Numbered from the stretch's first letter, positions 37,780-48,064 are shown. The stretch is 64,000 bases of DNA from Fimenecus sp900545625 (GCA_963931525.1 OZ007023.1:620001-684000), one strand, 5' to 3'. Notes: a model not told the origin generated them from the sequence alone. Numbers and translations: made by a program.

Positions 37780-40473
37780 ATGAACACGGTATTTCGTATG
37801 ATCTCGATCGTCGTCGCGGCGTTGCTGTCGATTTTAGGGATCGGCGTCGGTTCGGGCACGCCCGACAACGGACTGTTCGGCGGTGCGGCCGACATGACGC
37901 TGACTGTAGACGCCGGGCGCGTGACGGGGCAGATGACGCACAAGGCGACGGGCTTTTTGTATGGCTTTGCCGAGCCCGATGTGCCCAGCGAGAACACGCT
38001 GTCCGCTATCGGCGTCTATACGGCAGTCGCAAAGCCCAAGGCGGGCTTGCAGCACCCGATGGGCGACGTGACGCAGGTGTATGAGACGTTTTTCAACGCG
38101 GGCGGCGAATACCTGCAAGTCTACTGTCAGGACAAGATCGACACTTGGTACTACCAGCCCCCGGCGGGCGGACTTTCTGCCTACTATACCATGCTGCGCG
38201 AGATCGTCACGGACATCAACAATGCCGTGGACGAGGAATACCGCAGCCGCATCGTGTATTACCCCTTCAACGAACCGGACGGCAACGGAACAAACGAGAA
38301 CTCGGAATGGTTCTCGGCGGATAATTTCTCCGCCGAGTACAACGAGGCGTTCAAGACCAGCTATGACATCATAAAATCCATCAACCCCGAAGCGAAGGTC
38401 GGCGGTCCGAATTTTCAGGGCTATACCGATAACAACGCAAACCAGATGGAAACGTTTTTGACCTTCTGCCGCGACAACAACTGCCTGCCCGACGTCGTTT
38501 CGTGGCATGAGTTAAACGAGATCGACACGGGCCTTTCGAGCTTCACGGGGCATTATGCGCAGTACCGTGCGCTCGAGCAGTCGCTGGGGCTTGCGCCCAT
38601 CGAGATCTGCATCACGGAATACGGCGCGAAGAGCAGCAACGCCATGCCCTCGAACTCGCTGAAATGGATCAGCGTCTTTGAGGCGACCGATACCGCCGGC
38701 TGCCGCGCCTATTGGCGCACGGCGAACAATATGAACGACCTGACGGGCGACTACAACTCCCCGAACGCCGACTGGTGGGTCTACAAATGGTATACCGAAA
38801 TGCTCGGTGACGAGCTTGCGGTCACGTCTTCGAATGACGGCGTACTGCGCGGTATCGCGTCGTGGGATGCCGAGGACAGCGCGCTCGATGTCATTTATGC
38901 GGGCGCGGGCAGCGACGGCGACGAAACGCGTGTGACGATCAACAATCTGACACAGACCTTCGGCGCCGTTTCGCAGGTGCATATGCGCGTGGAGTCGGTG
39001 GACTTCGTGGGGCTGACGGGTGAAATGCTCGAGCCGGTGCTGCTTTACGACGGCGACATGCCCGTAACGGACGGCGCAGTTACCTGGCAGGACGGTATCA
39101 CGACCTCCGGCGCCTATAAGATCACGCTGACCCCCGCCACAGGCGGCGCGACTTACGAAAATCCGGTCGATTCCATCCGCGTGGAGACACCGACCAGTTC
39201 AACCTTTATTGAAATGCCGACCTCTTCCATACTCGGCGGCGATAAGTGGAACGAAAACTACACGAGCTACGCGAAATCCAACGGCAGCTACTGCACAAGC
39301 GGCAAAAGTCTGCCCGGGTCAAACTCCACGCTGCCCTATCAGAACACGACTTTTGATTCGGTGGATGTGACCTACAACGTCACGATCCCCGTTTCGGGCG
39401 TGTATAAGTGCGATTTTGTATACAGCAACCAGCATCTGGCATCGAACGGCGACCGTGCGCCCGTCAAGATGACGATCCAGTGGAACAATGCGGACGACTA
39501 CACGGAGATCATGCTCGAAAATACATACACGGTCGCGTATATGGATATGGCGACCGCGTACAAATACATCCCTGCCGGGTCTTATACCATCAAAACCACG
39601 GTCACGACCTACGACAGCACGAAACTGGGGCTTTATGACATCGGCTTTGACTTTATGCAGCTGACGGCGGTGGATATCGACGCAGCCAGCGTGGAAGACT
39701 ATGAGACAAGGGAGATCACGCTCTCTGCCGAGCGCAACGAGACCGAAGAGGGCTTCAAGAAATTCATGCTCGTCACGTCGGACGGCGGCTACTATGACAT
39801 GACCACGAACGGCACGGGCGCGGCGCAGGTGTATCTCGACGGTACGAACGTCGGCGAGATGGCGCTGGAGGGCTTTTCGACCGTATACCTTCGCAAGGGC
39901 GTGAACTACATCGCGTTTGACACAGCTACGCCGCCGACGGAGATCACCCTGCAAAAGAATACGGCGAAAACGGAAACCGAGATCCCCGCCAACGCTTCGA
40001 CCGTCTCCCTTTCGGGGAATGCGGTCTTAGTCGAAAATGCGCTTTCGCCTACGGGCTGGAACATCGGCATGATCGCGGGCAACGGTACGGACGGCGTGAC
40101 CTTCGGCTTCAATGTGCCTGCGGCGGGCTGGTACCGCATCACCCTTTCCTATGCCAATGACCAGTGCTTCGGCAGCCATGCCTATAACCCACAGCAGATC
40201 GACCGGTATGCGAGCATCATTTTAAACGGCGAAGATCTCGGCAAGGCGTATTTCCGCAACACGCAAAGCTGGAACTATTACAGCGAAAAGACATTGACGC
40301 TCTACTGCACTTCGGGGTATAATGAATTGCAGCTCATCAACGACGGCAGCTATGTTTGGTGGGGCGAGGGCGAGAGCGTGACCATCTCAAGCGGCGCGAC
40401 CATGAGCCGCACAGACATCTACGCCCCCGATTTTGCGGGTATCACCGTCGCGGCTGCCTTTTCCGAACAGTAA
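37780..40473 (+). CDS. Secreted clan-A glycosidase (GH39-like) with carbohydrate-binding modules
   Basis: An 897-residue protein with an N-terminal signal segment (ISIVVAALLSILGIGVGS). A TIM-barrel catalytic domain spans about 30-430. The likely acid/base Glu is 165 in YPFNEPDGNG and the nucleophile Glu is 280 in ICITEYGAK, spaced as in GH39/GH5 enzymes. Two C-terminal beta-sandwich regions (about 465-640 and 740-870) look like carbohydrate-binding modules. The start 37780 follows AAAGGCGG. GH39 is the best guess; substrate could be xylan or related polymer. Confidence 0.75.
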   Translation: MNTVFRMISIVVAALLSILGIGVGSGTPDNGLFGGAADMTLTVDAGRVTGQMTHKATGFLYGFAEPDVPSENTLSAIGVYTAVAKPKAGLQHPMGDVTQVYETFFNAGGEYLQVYCQDKIDTWYYQPPAGGLSAYYTMLREIVTDINNAVDEEYRSRIVYYPFNEPDGNGTNENSEWFSADNFSAEYNEAFKTSYDIIKSINPEAKVGGPNFQGYTDNNANQMETFLTFCRDNNCLPDVVSWHELNEIDTGLSSFTGHYAQYRALEQSLGLAPIEICITEYGAKSSNAMPSNSLKWISVFEATDTAGCRAYWRTANNMNDLTGDYNSPNADWWVYKWYTEMLGDELAVTSSNDGVLRGIASWDAEDSALDVIYAGAGSDGDETRVTINNLTQTFGAVSQVHMRVESVDFVGLTGEMLEPVLLYDGDMPVTDGAVTWQDGITTSGAYKITLTPATGGATYENPVDSIRVETPTSSTFIEMPTSSILGGDKWNENYTSYAKSNGSYCTSGKSLPGSNSTLPYQNTTFDSVDVTYNVTIPVSGVYKCDFVYSNQHLASNGDRAPVKMTIQWNNADDYTEIMLENTYTVAYMDMATAYKYIPAGSYTIKTTVTTYDSTKLGLYDIGFDFMQLTAVDIDAASVEDYETREITLSAERNETEEGFKKFMLVTSDGGYYDMTTNGTGAAQVYLDGTNVGEMALEGFSTVYLRKGVNYIAFDTATPPTEITLQKNTAKTETEIPANASTVSLSGNAVLVENALSPTGWNIGMIAGNGTDGVTFGFNVPAAGWYRITLSYANDQCFGSHAYNPQQIDRYASIILNGEDLGKAYFRNTQSWNYYSEKTLTLYCTSGYNELQLINDGSYVWWGEGESVTISSGATMSRTDIYAPDFAGITVAAAFSEQ

Positions 40474-40490
40474 AAAGGAGCGTGTGCCAT

Positions 40491-40844
40491 ATGATCCGTA
40501 TTGAAAACCATCTCGGCACGATTGAGATCCACGACAACTTTTTTTCCGATTTGATCGGGCACACCGTGACCTCCTGCTTCGGCGTGGCGGGCATGGCGAA
40601 CAGCGGCGCTTCACAGGGGCTGCGCTCGTTTTTCTTCCGGCGGCGTAAGTATCTCGATCAGGGCGTGCGCGTAGATTCTAACGGCAGCGAACTGACGATC
40701 AGTCTGCACATCCTTGTGACTTACGGCGTTAACATTGCCGCGATCGCGGACAGCATCACCAACAAGGTGCGTTACACGGTCGAGCAGGCGACAAGCCTTG
40801 CCGTCCAAAAGGTCAATGTCTTTGTAGACGGCATGACGGCTTGA
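40491..40844 (+). CDS. yloU: Asp23/Gls24-family protein (YloU)
   Basis: A 117-residue member of the Asp23/Gls24 family of envelope-stress-related proteins. The typical AGMANSGASQGLRS stretch, HILVTYGVNIAAIADSI and C-terminal VQKVNVFVDGM are visible. ATG 40491 has AAAAGGAG upstream. It precedes fakA, the conserved yloU-yloV order of Firmicutes. The biochemical role is not established for the family. Confidence 0.93.
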   Translation: MIRIENHLGTIEIHDNFFSDLIGHTVTSCFGVAGMANSGASQGLRSFFFRRRKYLDQGVRVDSNGSELTISLHILVTYGVNIAAIADSITNKVRYTVEQATSLAVQKVNVFVDGMTA

Positions 40845-40857
40845 TGGGAGTGTTACA

Positions 40858-42504
40858 GTGATTACAGGACGAATGCTGAAAAATGCCCTGATCTCGGGGG
40901 CAAATAACCTGCAAAACCACCGCACGCAGGTGGATGCGCTCAACGTGTTCCCTGTCCCCGACGGCGATACAGGTACGAACATGTCGCAGACCTGCGGCTC
41001 GGCGGTACGGGAATTGCAGGTGTGCGGTGACGAAATGTCTGTGGGCGAGATTGCAAAGAAAGCGGCGAACGCCCTGCTGCGCGGCGCGCGCGGGAACTCA
41101 GGCGTCATCCTTTCTCTGATCTTTCGCGGCGTGTCCAAGGGCTTCAAGGGGCTGGAGACCGCCGACGGCAGGCAGCTTGCCGCAGCCTTTCAAATGGGGC
41201 AGGAATCCGCTTATAAGGCGGTCATGAAGCCTACGGAGGGTACCATTCTCACCGTTGTGCGCAAAGCGGCGCAGGCGGCGGTGCAAGCGGATGAGACGGA
41301 TGAAAAAAAGGTCATTGCCGTTCTTTGCGATGCGGCAAAGGCAGCGCTTGCCGAAACACCGGAGCTGCTGCCCGTACTTAAAGAAGCGGGCGTGGTGGAT
41401 GCCGGCGGGCAGGGCTTTTTATACATGCTCGAAGGCATGCGCGCCGTTATCGCGGACGGCGTTATGATCCAAAGCGATGCGGAAGGGGAGAAATCCGCTG
41501 AAAAGGAAAGCCGTGCCGAAAAATATCCGTACCGCTGCTCGCTGCGCGTCCAAACAGGGCAGAGTGCCGCGGGAAGCGTCGAAAAACTGCGCGCCTACCT
41601 GCAAAACACCGGCGACGGCTGGCAGGCGGAAGAGACGGCGGACGGTATTTCGGTGCGTGTGGATACGGCAGAACCCGACGGCGTGCTGCATGCGGCGCTC
41701 GCTTGCGGTACGCTGCACGATGTGAAGATCGAATACCGGGCGGACAGCGCCGAAACAGCAGGAATGCAAACGCCGCCCCCCGCGCCCGAACAGGCGGCGC
41801 CGGACACAGCGCGACCTGCTGCACCCGTGCGCGTCGAGCCCGAAAAGGAATACGGCTTTGTTGCCGTGGCGGCGGGCGAGGGGCTTGAGCAGCTCTTTTA
41901 TGAACTCGGCGCAGACAGGGTCGTCTCGGGCGGGCAGACCATGAACCCGAGCACGGACGATATTTTGAACGCCATCCAGGCGACCCCTGCGCGGCATGTG
42001 TTTGTGCTGCCGAACAATAAAAACATCATCATGGCGGCGGAACAGACCGTGCATCTTGCCGACCGCGGCGTGAGCGTGCTTGCCACGCGCACCGTGCCGC
42101 AGGGCATCACCGCCATGCTCAGCTTTGACGAGGATTTAAGTCCCGAAGAGAACCACCTGCAAATGATGAAGGCCGCCGGCGGCGTGCACACCGCGCAGGT
42201 GACCTTTGCCGCGCGCGACAGCGAGATGCGCGGCGAGCGTATCCAAAAAGGGCAGATGCTCGGCATGGAGGACGGCAAGATCACGCTGGTGAGCGACGAT
42301 TTGCTCGACACCGCCTACCGCGTCACGCGCCGCCTTGTGAAAAAATACAGCGGCTCGCTTGTGACCGTGTTTTACGGCGCAGACGCTGACGAAGCACAGG
42401 CAAATGCACTTGTGGAGCGGCTGCAGGCGCGCTTTCCGAATGTGGAGATCAACTGTGTCAGCGGCGGCCAGCCGGTCTACTATTTTCTCGTTTCCGTGGA
42501 GTAA
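40858..42504 (+). CDS. fakA: Fatty acid kinase catalytic subunit / DhaL-like (YloV)
   Basis: A 548-residue protein with an N-terminal DhaL/DAK2 kinase domain (ALNVFPVPDGDTGTNMSQT with the metal Asp residues, ARGNSGVILS and a later DAGGQGFLYML), a linker and a C-terminal DegV-like region (VFVLPNNKNIIMAAEQ). FakA with FakB proteins phosphorylates exogenous fatty acids. The start is GTG 40858 with GGGAG upstream. It lies between yloU and recG, the usual order. A Pro/Ala-rich linker (about 300-325) is longer than in B. subtilis. Confidence 0.93.
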   Translation: MITGRMLKNALISGANNLQNHRTQVDALNVFPVPDGDTGTNMSQTCGSAVRELQVCGDEMSVGEIAKKAANALLRGARGNSGVILSLIFRGVSKGFKGLETADGRQLAAAFQMGQESAYKAVMKPTEGTILTVVRKAAQAAVQADETDEKKVIAVLCDAAKAALAETPELLPVLKEAGVVDAGGQGFLYMLEGMRAVIADGVMIQSDAEGEKSAEKESRAEKYPYRCSLRVQTGQSAAGSVEKLRAYLQNTGDGWQAEETADGISVRVDTAEPDGVLHAALACGTLHDVKIEYRADSAETAGMQTPPPAPEQAAPDTARPAAPVRVEPEKEYGFVAVAAGEGLEQLFYELGADRVVSGGQTMNPSTDDILNAIQATPARHVFVLPNNKNIIMAAEQTVHLADRGVSVLATRTVPQGITAMLSFDEDLSPEENHLQMMKAAGGVHTAQVTFAARDSEMRGERIQKGQMLGMEDGKITLVSDDLLDTAYRVTRRLVKKYSGSLVTVFYGADADEAQANALVERLQARFPNVEINCVSGGQPVYYFLVSVE

Positions 42505-42529
42505 AGCAGAAGCGGACGGGGGCGAAACT

Positions 42530-44563
42530 ATGCAGCTCAAAGCACCGATCCAATATGTCAAGGGTGTCGGCCCGACGCGTGCCGAAGCGTTCCAAAAGCT
42601 TTCGGTCACGACGGTCGGCGCCCTTCTGCGCTATTATCCGCGCGCATACGAGGATTGGAGCCACATTGTCCCCATCCGCGAAATGCCCGAAAACGAGACC
42701 TGCTGCATTCGCGCCACAGTCTGTCACCAGCCGACGAAGATCCGCGTGCCGGGCGGATTGCTGCTTTATAAGACTACTGTAACCGATGGCGCGGGGCTTT
42801 TGAACCTCACTTTTTTTAACAACAAATATATCGGCAATCAGCTCAAAGAGGGCGAGGAATACCTGTTCTTCGGCAAGGCGGCTTACAACAAATACGGCGC
42901 GCGTGAAATGGCTTCTCCGCTGTTTCAAAAGCCGCACAGTGCCCACCGCATCCGCCCGATCTATCCGTCGAGCGCCGCGCTGCCCTCCAAGACGATCGAA
43001 CGCTGTGTGCAGAATGCGCTCGATTCGCTCGACGCGCCCATCCCCGATTTCCTCCCCGAAGAAGTGCGCACGCAAAACGGGCTTTGCACGCTGGACGAAG
43101 CCATCCGAGGCATCCATTTTCCGCCGGACAACAAAACGCTTGAAACGGCGCGCAAGCGGCTGATCTTTGACGAGCTGTTCCTGTTGCAGCTTGGGCTTTT
43201 GCAGATGAAAACGCGCGCGCAGACACATACCACCGGCTGCGTGATCCTACGCGACAAAACGCAGGATTTTGCGGCGCACCTGCCTTTTACCATGACAAAC
43301 GCGCAAAGCCGCGCCGTGCGCGAGGCTGTAGCGGATATGCGCTCGGGCGAGCCGATGAACCGCCTTTTGCAGGGGGACGTTGGTTCGGGCAAGACCGCCG
43401 TTGCGGCGGCGCTCGTGTATACGGCGGCGGCAAACGGCTTGCAGTCAGCGGTCATGGCGCCGACCGAAGTGCTTGCCGAGCAGCACCTGCGCACCTTTGA
43501 AAATTTCTTTACGGGCACAAATGTCCGCACCGCCCTTTTGACGGGCTCCATGACCGCCGCCGAAAAGCGCGCGGCCAAGGCAGCGCTTGCCGACGGCTCG
43601 GTGCAGCTTGCGGTCGGCACACACGCGCTCATCCAGGAAGATGTGGATTTCAAGCGGCTCGGGCTTGTGGTGACGGATGAGCAGCACCGCTTCGGCGTTG
43701 CACAGCGCGCCACGCTTGCGGCAAAGGGCGACAGCCCGCACATCCTCGTCATGTCTGCAACGCCCATCCCGCGCACGCTCGGGCTGATGCTGTACGGGGA
43801 TTTGGACGTTTCGGTGCTTGACGAGCTGCCTCCCGGGCGGCAGCCTGTGGAGACCTACTGCGTGGGTACATCTTACCGCCCGCGCATCTACAATTTCCTG
43901 AAAAAACATATCCAAAAGGGCTTGCAGGGTTACATCGTCTGCCCGCTGGTGGAAGAGGGCGAAAGCGACCTTGTTCCCGCACAGGAATACTATGCCGAAT
44001 TGCAGAACGGTGCGTTCCGCGGCTACCGTTTGGGGCTTTTGCACGGGCGCATGAAGCCGAAGGAAAAAGAGAAGGTCATGCGCGCATTCGCAGCGGGCAA
44101 GATCGACCTGCTTGTCTCCACGGTCGTTATCGAAGTCGGTGTGGACGTGCCCAACGCCGTTGTGATGGTGATCGAAAACGCCGAGCGCTTCGGGCTCTCG
44201 CAGCTGCACCAGCTGCGCGGCAGGGTGGGGCGCGGCAGTGAAAAATCTACCTGCATTTTGGTATCCGACGCACAGAATGAAGAGGCGAAGGCGCGCTTCA
44301 ATGTGCTGTGCGAGACTACAGACGGCTTCAAGATCGCGGACGCGGATCTGAAACTGCGCGGCCCCGGCGATTTCTTCGGCAAGCGCCAGCACGGCCTGCC
44401 CGCCCTGCGGTTGGCGGATCTGCTGCGCGACACGGGGATGCTTATGACCGTGCGACGCGCGGCGGAACAGCTCCTGCAAACCGACCCAACGCTTGAAATG
44501 CCTGAACACGCGGCGCTTCGGAAACAGACGGACAAAATGTTTGCCGCCGCAAGCGTCGGATGA
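42530..44563 (+). CDS. recG: ATP-dependent DNA helicase RecG
   Basis: A 677-residue helicase that reverses stalled forks and processes Holliday junctions. An N-terminal wedge/OB domain (about 1-250) is followed by helicase motifs: LLQGDVGSGKTAVA (motif I), MAPTEVLAEQH (Ia), VTDEQHRFGV (II, DEQH), MSATPIPRTL (III) and the C-terminal VSTVVIEVGVDVPNA and LHQLRGRVGRG. ATG 42530 has GGGGGCG upstream. The stop overlaps a possible nfo start. Confidence 0.97.
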   Translation: MQLKAPIQYVKGVGPTRAEAFQKLSVTTVGALLRYYPRAYEDWSHIVPIREMPENETCCIRATVCHQPTKIRVPGGLLLYKTTVTDGAGLLNLTFFNNKYIGNQLKEGEEYLFFGKAAYNKYGAREMASPLFQKPHSAHRIRPIYPSSAALPSKTIERCVQNALDSLDAPIPDFLPEEVRTQNGLCTLDEAIRGIHFPPDNKTLETARKRLIFDELFLLQLGLLQMKTRAQTHTTGCVILRDKTQDFAAHLPFTMTNAQSRAVREAVADMRSGEPMNRLLQGDVGSGKTAVAAALVYTAAANGLQSAVMAPTEVLAEQHLRTFENFFTGTNVRTALLTGSMTAAEKRAAKAALADGSVQLAVGTHALIQEDVDFKRLGLVVTDEQHRFGVAQRATLAAKGDSPHILVMSATPIPRTLGLMLYGDLDVSVLDELPPGRQPVETYCVGTSYRPRIYNFLKKHIQKGLQGYIVCPLVEEGESDLVPAQEYYAELQNGAFRGYRLGLLHGRMKPKEKEKVMRAFAAGKIDLLVSTVVIEVGVDVPNAVVMVIENAERFGLSQLHQLRGRVGRGSEKSTCILVSDAQNEEAKARFNVLCETTDGFKIADADLKLRGPGDFFGKRQHGLPALRLADLLRDTGMLMTVRRAAEQLLQTDPTLEMPEHAALRKQTDKMFAAASVG

Positions 44564-44574
44564 AAGGAATCGAT

Positions 44575-45420
44575 ATGGAAACAACGAATACATACAGCTT
44601 AGGCGCGCATCTGTCGTGCGCGAAGGGCTTTTTGCATATGGGAAAAGAGGCAAAAGGCGCCGGCATGAACACCATGCAGTTCTTCCTGCGCAACCCGCGC
44701 GGCGCGTCGGCAAAGCCGCTCGATGAGAGGGACGCGGCGGCGCTGCGATCGTTCCTTGCGGAAAACGGATTTGCCCCCGTTGTGGCGCACGCGCCGTATA
44801 CGCTCAACCCCTGTTCGCCGGATGACCGTGTGCGCGAGCTCGCAGGCGAAATGCTCGCGGACGATCTGCGGCGGATGGAACATCTGCCGGGGAATTTTTA
44901 CAATTTCCATCCCGGCTCGCGTTTAAAGCAGCCTTTGGATACGGCAGTGGATGCGATCGCGGGGCTTTTGAACCGGCTGCTCACGCCGGGGATGCACACG
45001 ACCGTGCTTTTGGAGACGATGGCAGGCAAGGGCAGTGAGGTCGGCGGGAGCTTTTCAGAGCTGCGCGCGATCCTTGACCGTGTGGATTTGCAGGACAAGG
45101 TCGGCGTGTGCCTGGATACCTGCCATGTTTGGGACGCAGGCTATGACATTGCCGAAGATCTGGACGGTGTGCTGGAGGAATTTGACCGCGAGATCGGGCT
45201 TCAGAGGCTTTGTTTTATCCATCTCAACGACAGCCTGAACCCCTGCGGCAGCCACAAGGATCGCCACGCCTTGCTCGGAAAAGGGGAGATCGGCATAGAC
45301 GCGCTCTGCCGCGTGGTGACGCATCCACGCTTGCGGCACCTGCCCTTTGTGCTGGAGACCCCGACGGATACCGCGGGCCATGCGGCGGAGATTCAAATGC
45401 TTTTGGAACAAATACGATAA
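44575..45420 (+). CDS. nfo: Deoxyribonuclease IV (AP endonuclease)
   Basis: A 281-residue Nfo/AP endonuclease 2 TIM barrel that cuts DNA at abasic sites. Zinc motifs are GAHLSC, HAPYTLN, NFHPGS, LETMAGKGSEVG, CLDTCHVWDAGYD, HLNDS and KDRHALLGKGEIG, in family order. The start ATG 44575 has AAAGGA seven bases upstream. An in-frame ATG at 44560 overlaps the recG stop and cannot be excluded. It forms a DNA-repair pair with recG. Confidence 0.95.
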   Translation: METTNTYSLGAHLSCAKGFLHMGKEAKGAGMNTMQFFLRNPRGASAKPLDERDAAALRSFLAENGFAPVVAHAPYTLNPCSPDDRVRELAGEMLADDLRRMEHLPGNFYNFHPGSRLKQPLDTAVDAIAGLLNRLLTPGMHTTVLLETMAGKGSEVGGSFSELRAILDRVDLQDKVGVCLDTCHVWDAGYDIAEDLDGVLEEFDREIGLQRLCFIHLNDSLNPCGSHKDRHALLGKGEIGIDALCRVVTHPRLRHLPFVLETPTDTAGHAAEIQMLLEQIR

Positions 45421-45433
45421 GGGAGGACTTTGG

Positions 45434-46354
45434 ATGAAAAAACGGCTGATCGCAGTCCTGTTGTTCGGCGCCATGCTTTGCGGTGTGCTGACGGGCTGCG
45501 GGGACGACGGCAGGATCGAGGACAACGGCGCATCCGATGCGGCGCTGCAAGCGCGGCTTGCCGACAATTCAGGCCGCGTGATGGTGCTCAGCTACAACAC
45601 CGCCGCCCCCTGGGGCAGCTTTTGGGACGGCACGTCCTCGAATAAGCGCGCCCCGCTTTTTGCTGAGCAGATTTTAAGCATCGCGCCTGATTCCATGGGT
45701 GTGCAGGAGCTCAACTCGAATTGGGCAAAAAAAATGGAAGAGCTGCTGCCCGCTTACGCCTATTATGGGGTGCAGCGCGGCGGCGACGGCAGTGAAAAGA
45801 CCTCTGAGATGTGCGGGATCTTCTATCTTAAGGACAAATATGAGCTTTTGGACAGCGGCACGTTCTGGATCTCCGAAACGCCCGACGAAGAATCCAAATA
45901 TGCAGACGCGGGCTGCAACCGCATCTGTTCGTATGTGGTGCTGCAAAACAAAACGACGGGTTTTGCCTACGCACACTTCAACACGCATCTTGACAACGTC
46001 AGCGAAGCGGCGCGTACCCTGGGCGGCAAGTTGATCGCCGAACGCGCGGCAGCGATGGCGGAAAGCTACGGCGGGGATCTGCCGGTGGTCATCACGGGCG
46101 ACTTTAACCAGAATCGTGACGGGACGGCGTGCGCCGCGCTCGAAGCGGCGGGCTTTGTCAATACGCAGCCTGAAAAGGAGGATACGCAGCCGACCTATCA
46201 CGCTTGGGGCGAACAGATCACGGGACAGGCGATCGACTTTATTTTCCGAAATGATGCGTTCGCTTCGGTGTCGCACCACGTATACGCACAGACGGCGGAC
46301 GGCACCTATGTTTCCGACCACTACGCCGTCGGCGCGGAGCTGAATTTTACCTAA
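45434..46354 (+). CDS. Endonuclease/exonuclease/phosphatase-family lipoprotein
   Basis: A 306-residue extracytoplasmic lipoprotein. The lipobox LTGC (Cys about 22) follows a short signal sequence. The EEP domain begins VMVLSYNTAAPWG and has VQELNSNW, HFNTHLD, ITGDFNQNRDG and the closing SDHYAVGAEL. Substrates in the superfamily include nucleic acids and phospholipids or phosphoinositides, so the role here is open. ATG 45434 has GGGAGG eight bases upstream and lies 13 bases after nfo. Confidence 0.9.
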   Translation: MKKRLIAVLLFGAMLCGVLTGCGDDGRIEDNGASDAALQARLADNSGRVMVLSYNTAAPWGSFWDGTSSNKRAPLFAEQILSIAPDSMGVQELNSNWAKKMEELLPAYAYYGVQRGGDGSEKTSEMCGIFYLKDKYELLDSGTFWISETPDEESKYADAGCNRICSYVVLQNKTTGFAYAHFNTHLDNVSEAARTLGGKLIAERAAAMAESYGGDLPVVITGDFNQNRDGTACAALEAAGFVNTQPEKEDTQPTYHAWGEQITGQAIDFIFRNDAFASVSHHVYAQTADGTYVSDHYAVGAELNFT

Positions 46355-46365
46355 GAAAGAGAAGC

Positions 46366-46412
46366 CAAAACAAGCAGCCGAGGGCATTTGCCCTCGGCTG
46401 CGGTTCCTTTTA
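46366..46412. terminator. Bidirectional terminator between convergent genes
   Basis: A 12-bp perfect stem (46374-46385 with 46390-46401) with ATTT loop, and A/T-rich flanks on both sides. Confidence 0.85.
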
Positions 46413-46429
46413 TGGGATTTCCTTTGCGC

Positions 46430-48049
46430 TTACGCATTCGCGTTGAGCTTGGCGAAACTGTCTTTGTTCGCCTTATACAGCGCTTTGTAGACCTCAAAAT
46501 TGCGGTCATAGATCTTTTTGTTTTCCGTGTTCGGATAGAAGGTCTTTGCCGCAGGGATCAGCTTTTTCGCCTCGCCCAGGTCTTTGATCAGCCCCGTGCC
46601 GACCGCGATGGTCGCCGCCGCGCCGACCGCTCCGATGTTCTGCGGGCTCGCGACGGTCTCGATGGTCTTGCCCGTGCAGTCCGCCATGATCTGGCAGGTG
46701 ATGTCGCTCAAGGCTCCGCCGCCGACAAAGCGAACTACGTCGGAGGTCTTGATCTTCTTTTCCTGCGTCTCCAGCATCCAGCGCAGATGATAGCAGACAC
46801 CCTCGACGACCGCGCGGATCATTTCGGACTTGCCCGTCTCCAGGCTGATGTTGAAGAACATGCCGCGCGCGTTCGGATCTTCAAACGGGCAGCGGTTGCC
46901 GTGCAGCCACGGGGTGAAGACCACGCCGCCCGCGCCGGCGGGAACGGTGTCTACGACCGCCATCATATAGTCGTACAAATTGGTATACACGACCTCGCGG
47001 TCTTCGCGGTGATGCTTTAAGTCATGGCTCTTGTCGAGATAAATGTCGATCTCATCGAGCGCAAGGTGATCCTTGACCCATTCCACGCACTTTGCGGCGG
47101 TTTCGAGCTCCGCAAAATAGTTGAAGTAACCTTCGCGTGCGCCGACGATCGCTGCGATCATCGCATTTGCATCAACCACGCTCTTGTCTACCACGGTGGA
47201 GACCCAGCCCGACGTGCCGGAATAGATATGCGTATCCCCGAGGTCTACACTGCCCGCGCCTACGCCGATGAGCGAAGCGTCGCCGCCGCCGCCGAACACG
47301 GCCGTGCCCTCTTCGAGCCCCAGCTCTTCCGCCTGCTGCTTGCGCAGCTTGCCGACGCGGTCGGTGCTGCGGACGATCTTTGCCAAATGCTTTTCCTGTA
47401 CGCCGTACAGCTTGCACATTTCGGGGCTCCAGCCCTCTTTGCCCTTGCGGATATCATACAGCAGCGCGCCGAAGGCGGAATCGGGCGTCATCACGAACTC
47501 GCCCGTCATGCGACAGATGAGGTATTCTTTGACATCCAGCCACTTATGTACTTTCGCAAAAACTTCGGGCTCATGCGCCTCGACCCATTTGTATTTCCAA
47601 ACGGGGTCTTTGACCGAACAGGCGACCGCACCCGTGACTTGCAGCGCCTTTAACAGCTTTGGCACATATGCGCCCGCGATCTGCGGCCCGTAGGCAATGC
47701 CCTTTTTCAGTTCCTCGCGCGCGCGCTGATCCATATAGCTCATTGCGCGGCGCACGGCGTTGCCGTTCTCATCCACCAGCACGAGCCCCTGCATCTGTGA
47801 GCAGAACGAGATGCCGGCGATGTCCTTCTTGTTCACCTTGACCTTTTTCATTACGGTGCGGGTGCTCTTGACCATGGCGTCCCACCACTCGTCCGGATCC
47901 TGCTCCGCACCGCCGCCGGGCAGCACATACAGGTTGTACCCCTCACTTGCCGCGGCAAGCAGCTCGATCGTGTCCGTGATCGAGAACAGGCAGGTCTTTA
48001 CACCCGTCGTACCGATGTCGTAGGCAAGTACATATACCGGATTTACCAT
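46430..48049 (-). CDS. FGGY-family carbohydrate kinase, xylulokinase-like
   Basis: A 539-residue sugar kinase. The N-terminal phosphate motif is AYDIGTTGVKTCLF. ISFCSQMQGLVLVD resembles the xylulokinase substrate loop. The adenosine region is VRFVGGGALSDITCQIMAD with IGAVGAAATIAVGTG. Length fits FGGY kinases with a modest C-terminal extension. The start follows GGGAGG on the minus strand, 15 bases after the TetR stop, so both share one unit. It faces the aminotransferase/aldolase unit across a dual-operator region. Likely acts on a ketose, polyol or related compound; the substrate is not known. Confidence 0.88.
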   Translation of the reverse strand: MVNPVYVLAYDIGTTGVKTCLFSITDTIELLAAASEGYNLYVLPGGGAEQDPDEWWDAMVKSTRTVMKKVKVNKKDIAGISFCSQMQGLVLVDENGNAVRRAMSYMDQRAREELKKGIAYGPQIAGAYVPKLLKALQVTGAVACSVKDPVWKYKWVEAHEPEVFAKVHKWLDVKEYLICRMTGEFVMTPDSAFGALLYDIRKGKEGWSPEMCKLYGVQEKHLAKIVRSTDRVGKLRKQQAEELGLEEGTAVFGGGGDASLIGVGAGSVDLGDTHIYSGTSGWVSTVVDKSVVDANAMIAAIVGAREGYFNYFAELETAAKCVEWVKDHLALDEIDIYLDKSHDLKHHREDREVVYTNLYDYMMAVVDTVPAGAGGVVFTPWLHGNRCPFEDPNARGMFFNISLETGKSEMIRAVVEGVCYHLRWMLETQEKKIKTSDVVRFVGGGALSDITCQIMADCTGKTIETVASPQNIGAVGAAATIAVGTGLIKDLGEAKKLIPAAKTFYPNTENKKIYDRNFEVYKALYKANKDSFAKLNANA

Positions 48050-48064
48050 AGAATGACCTCCCAG

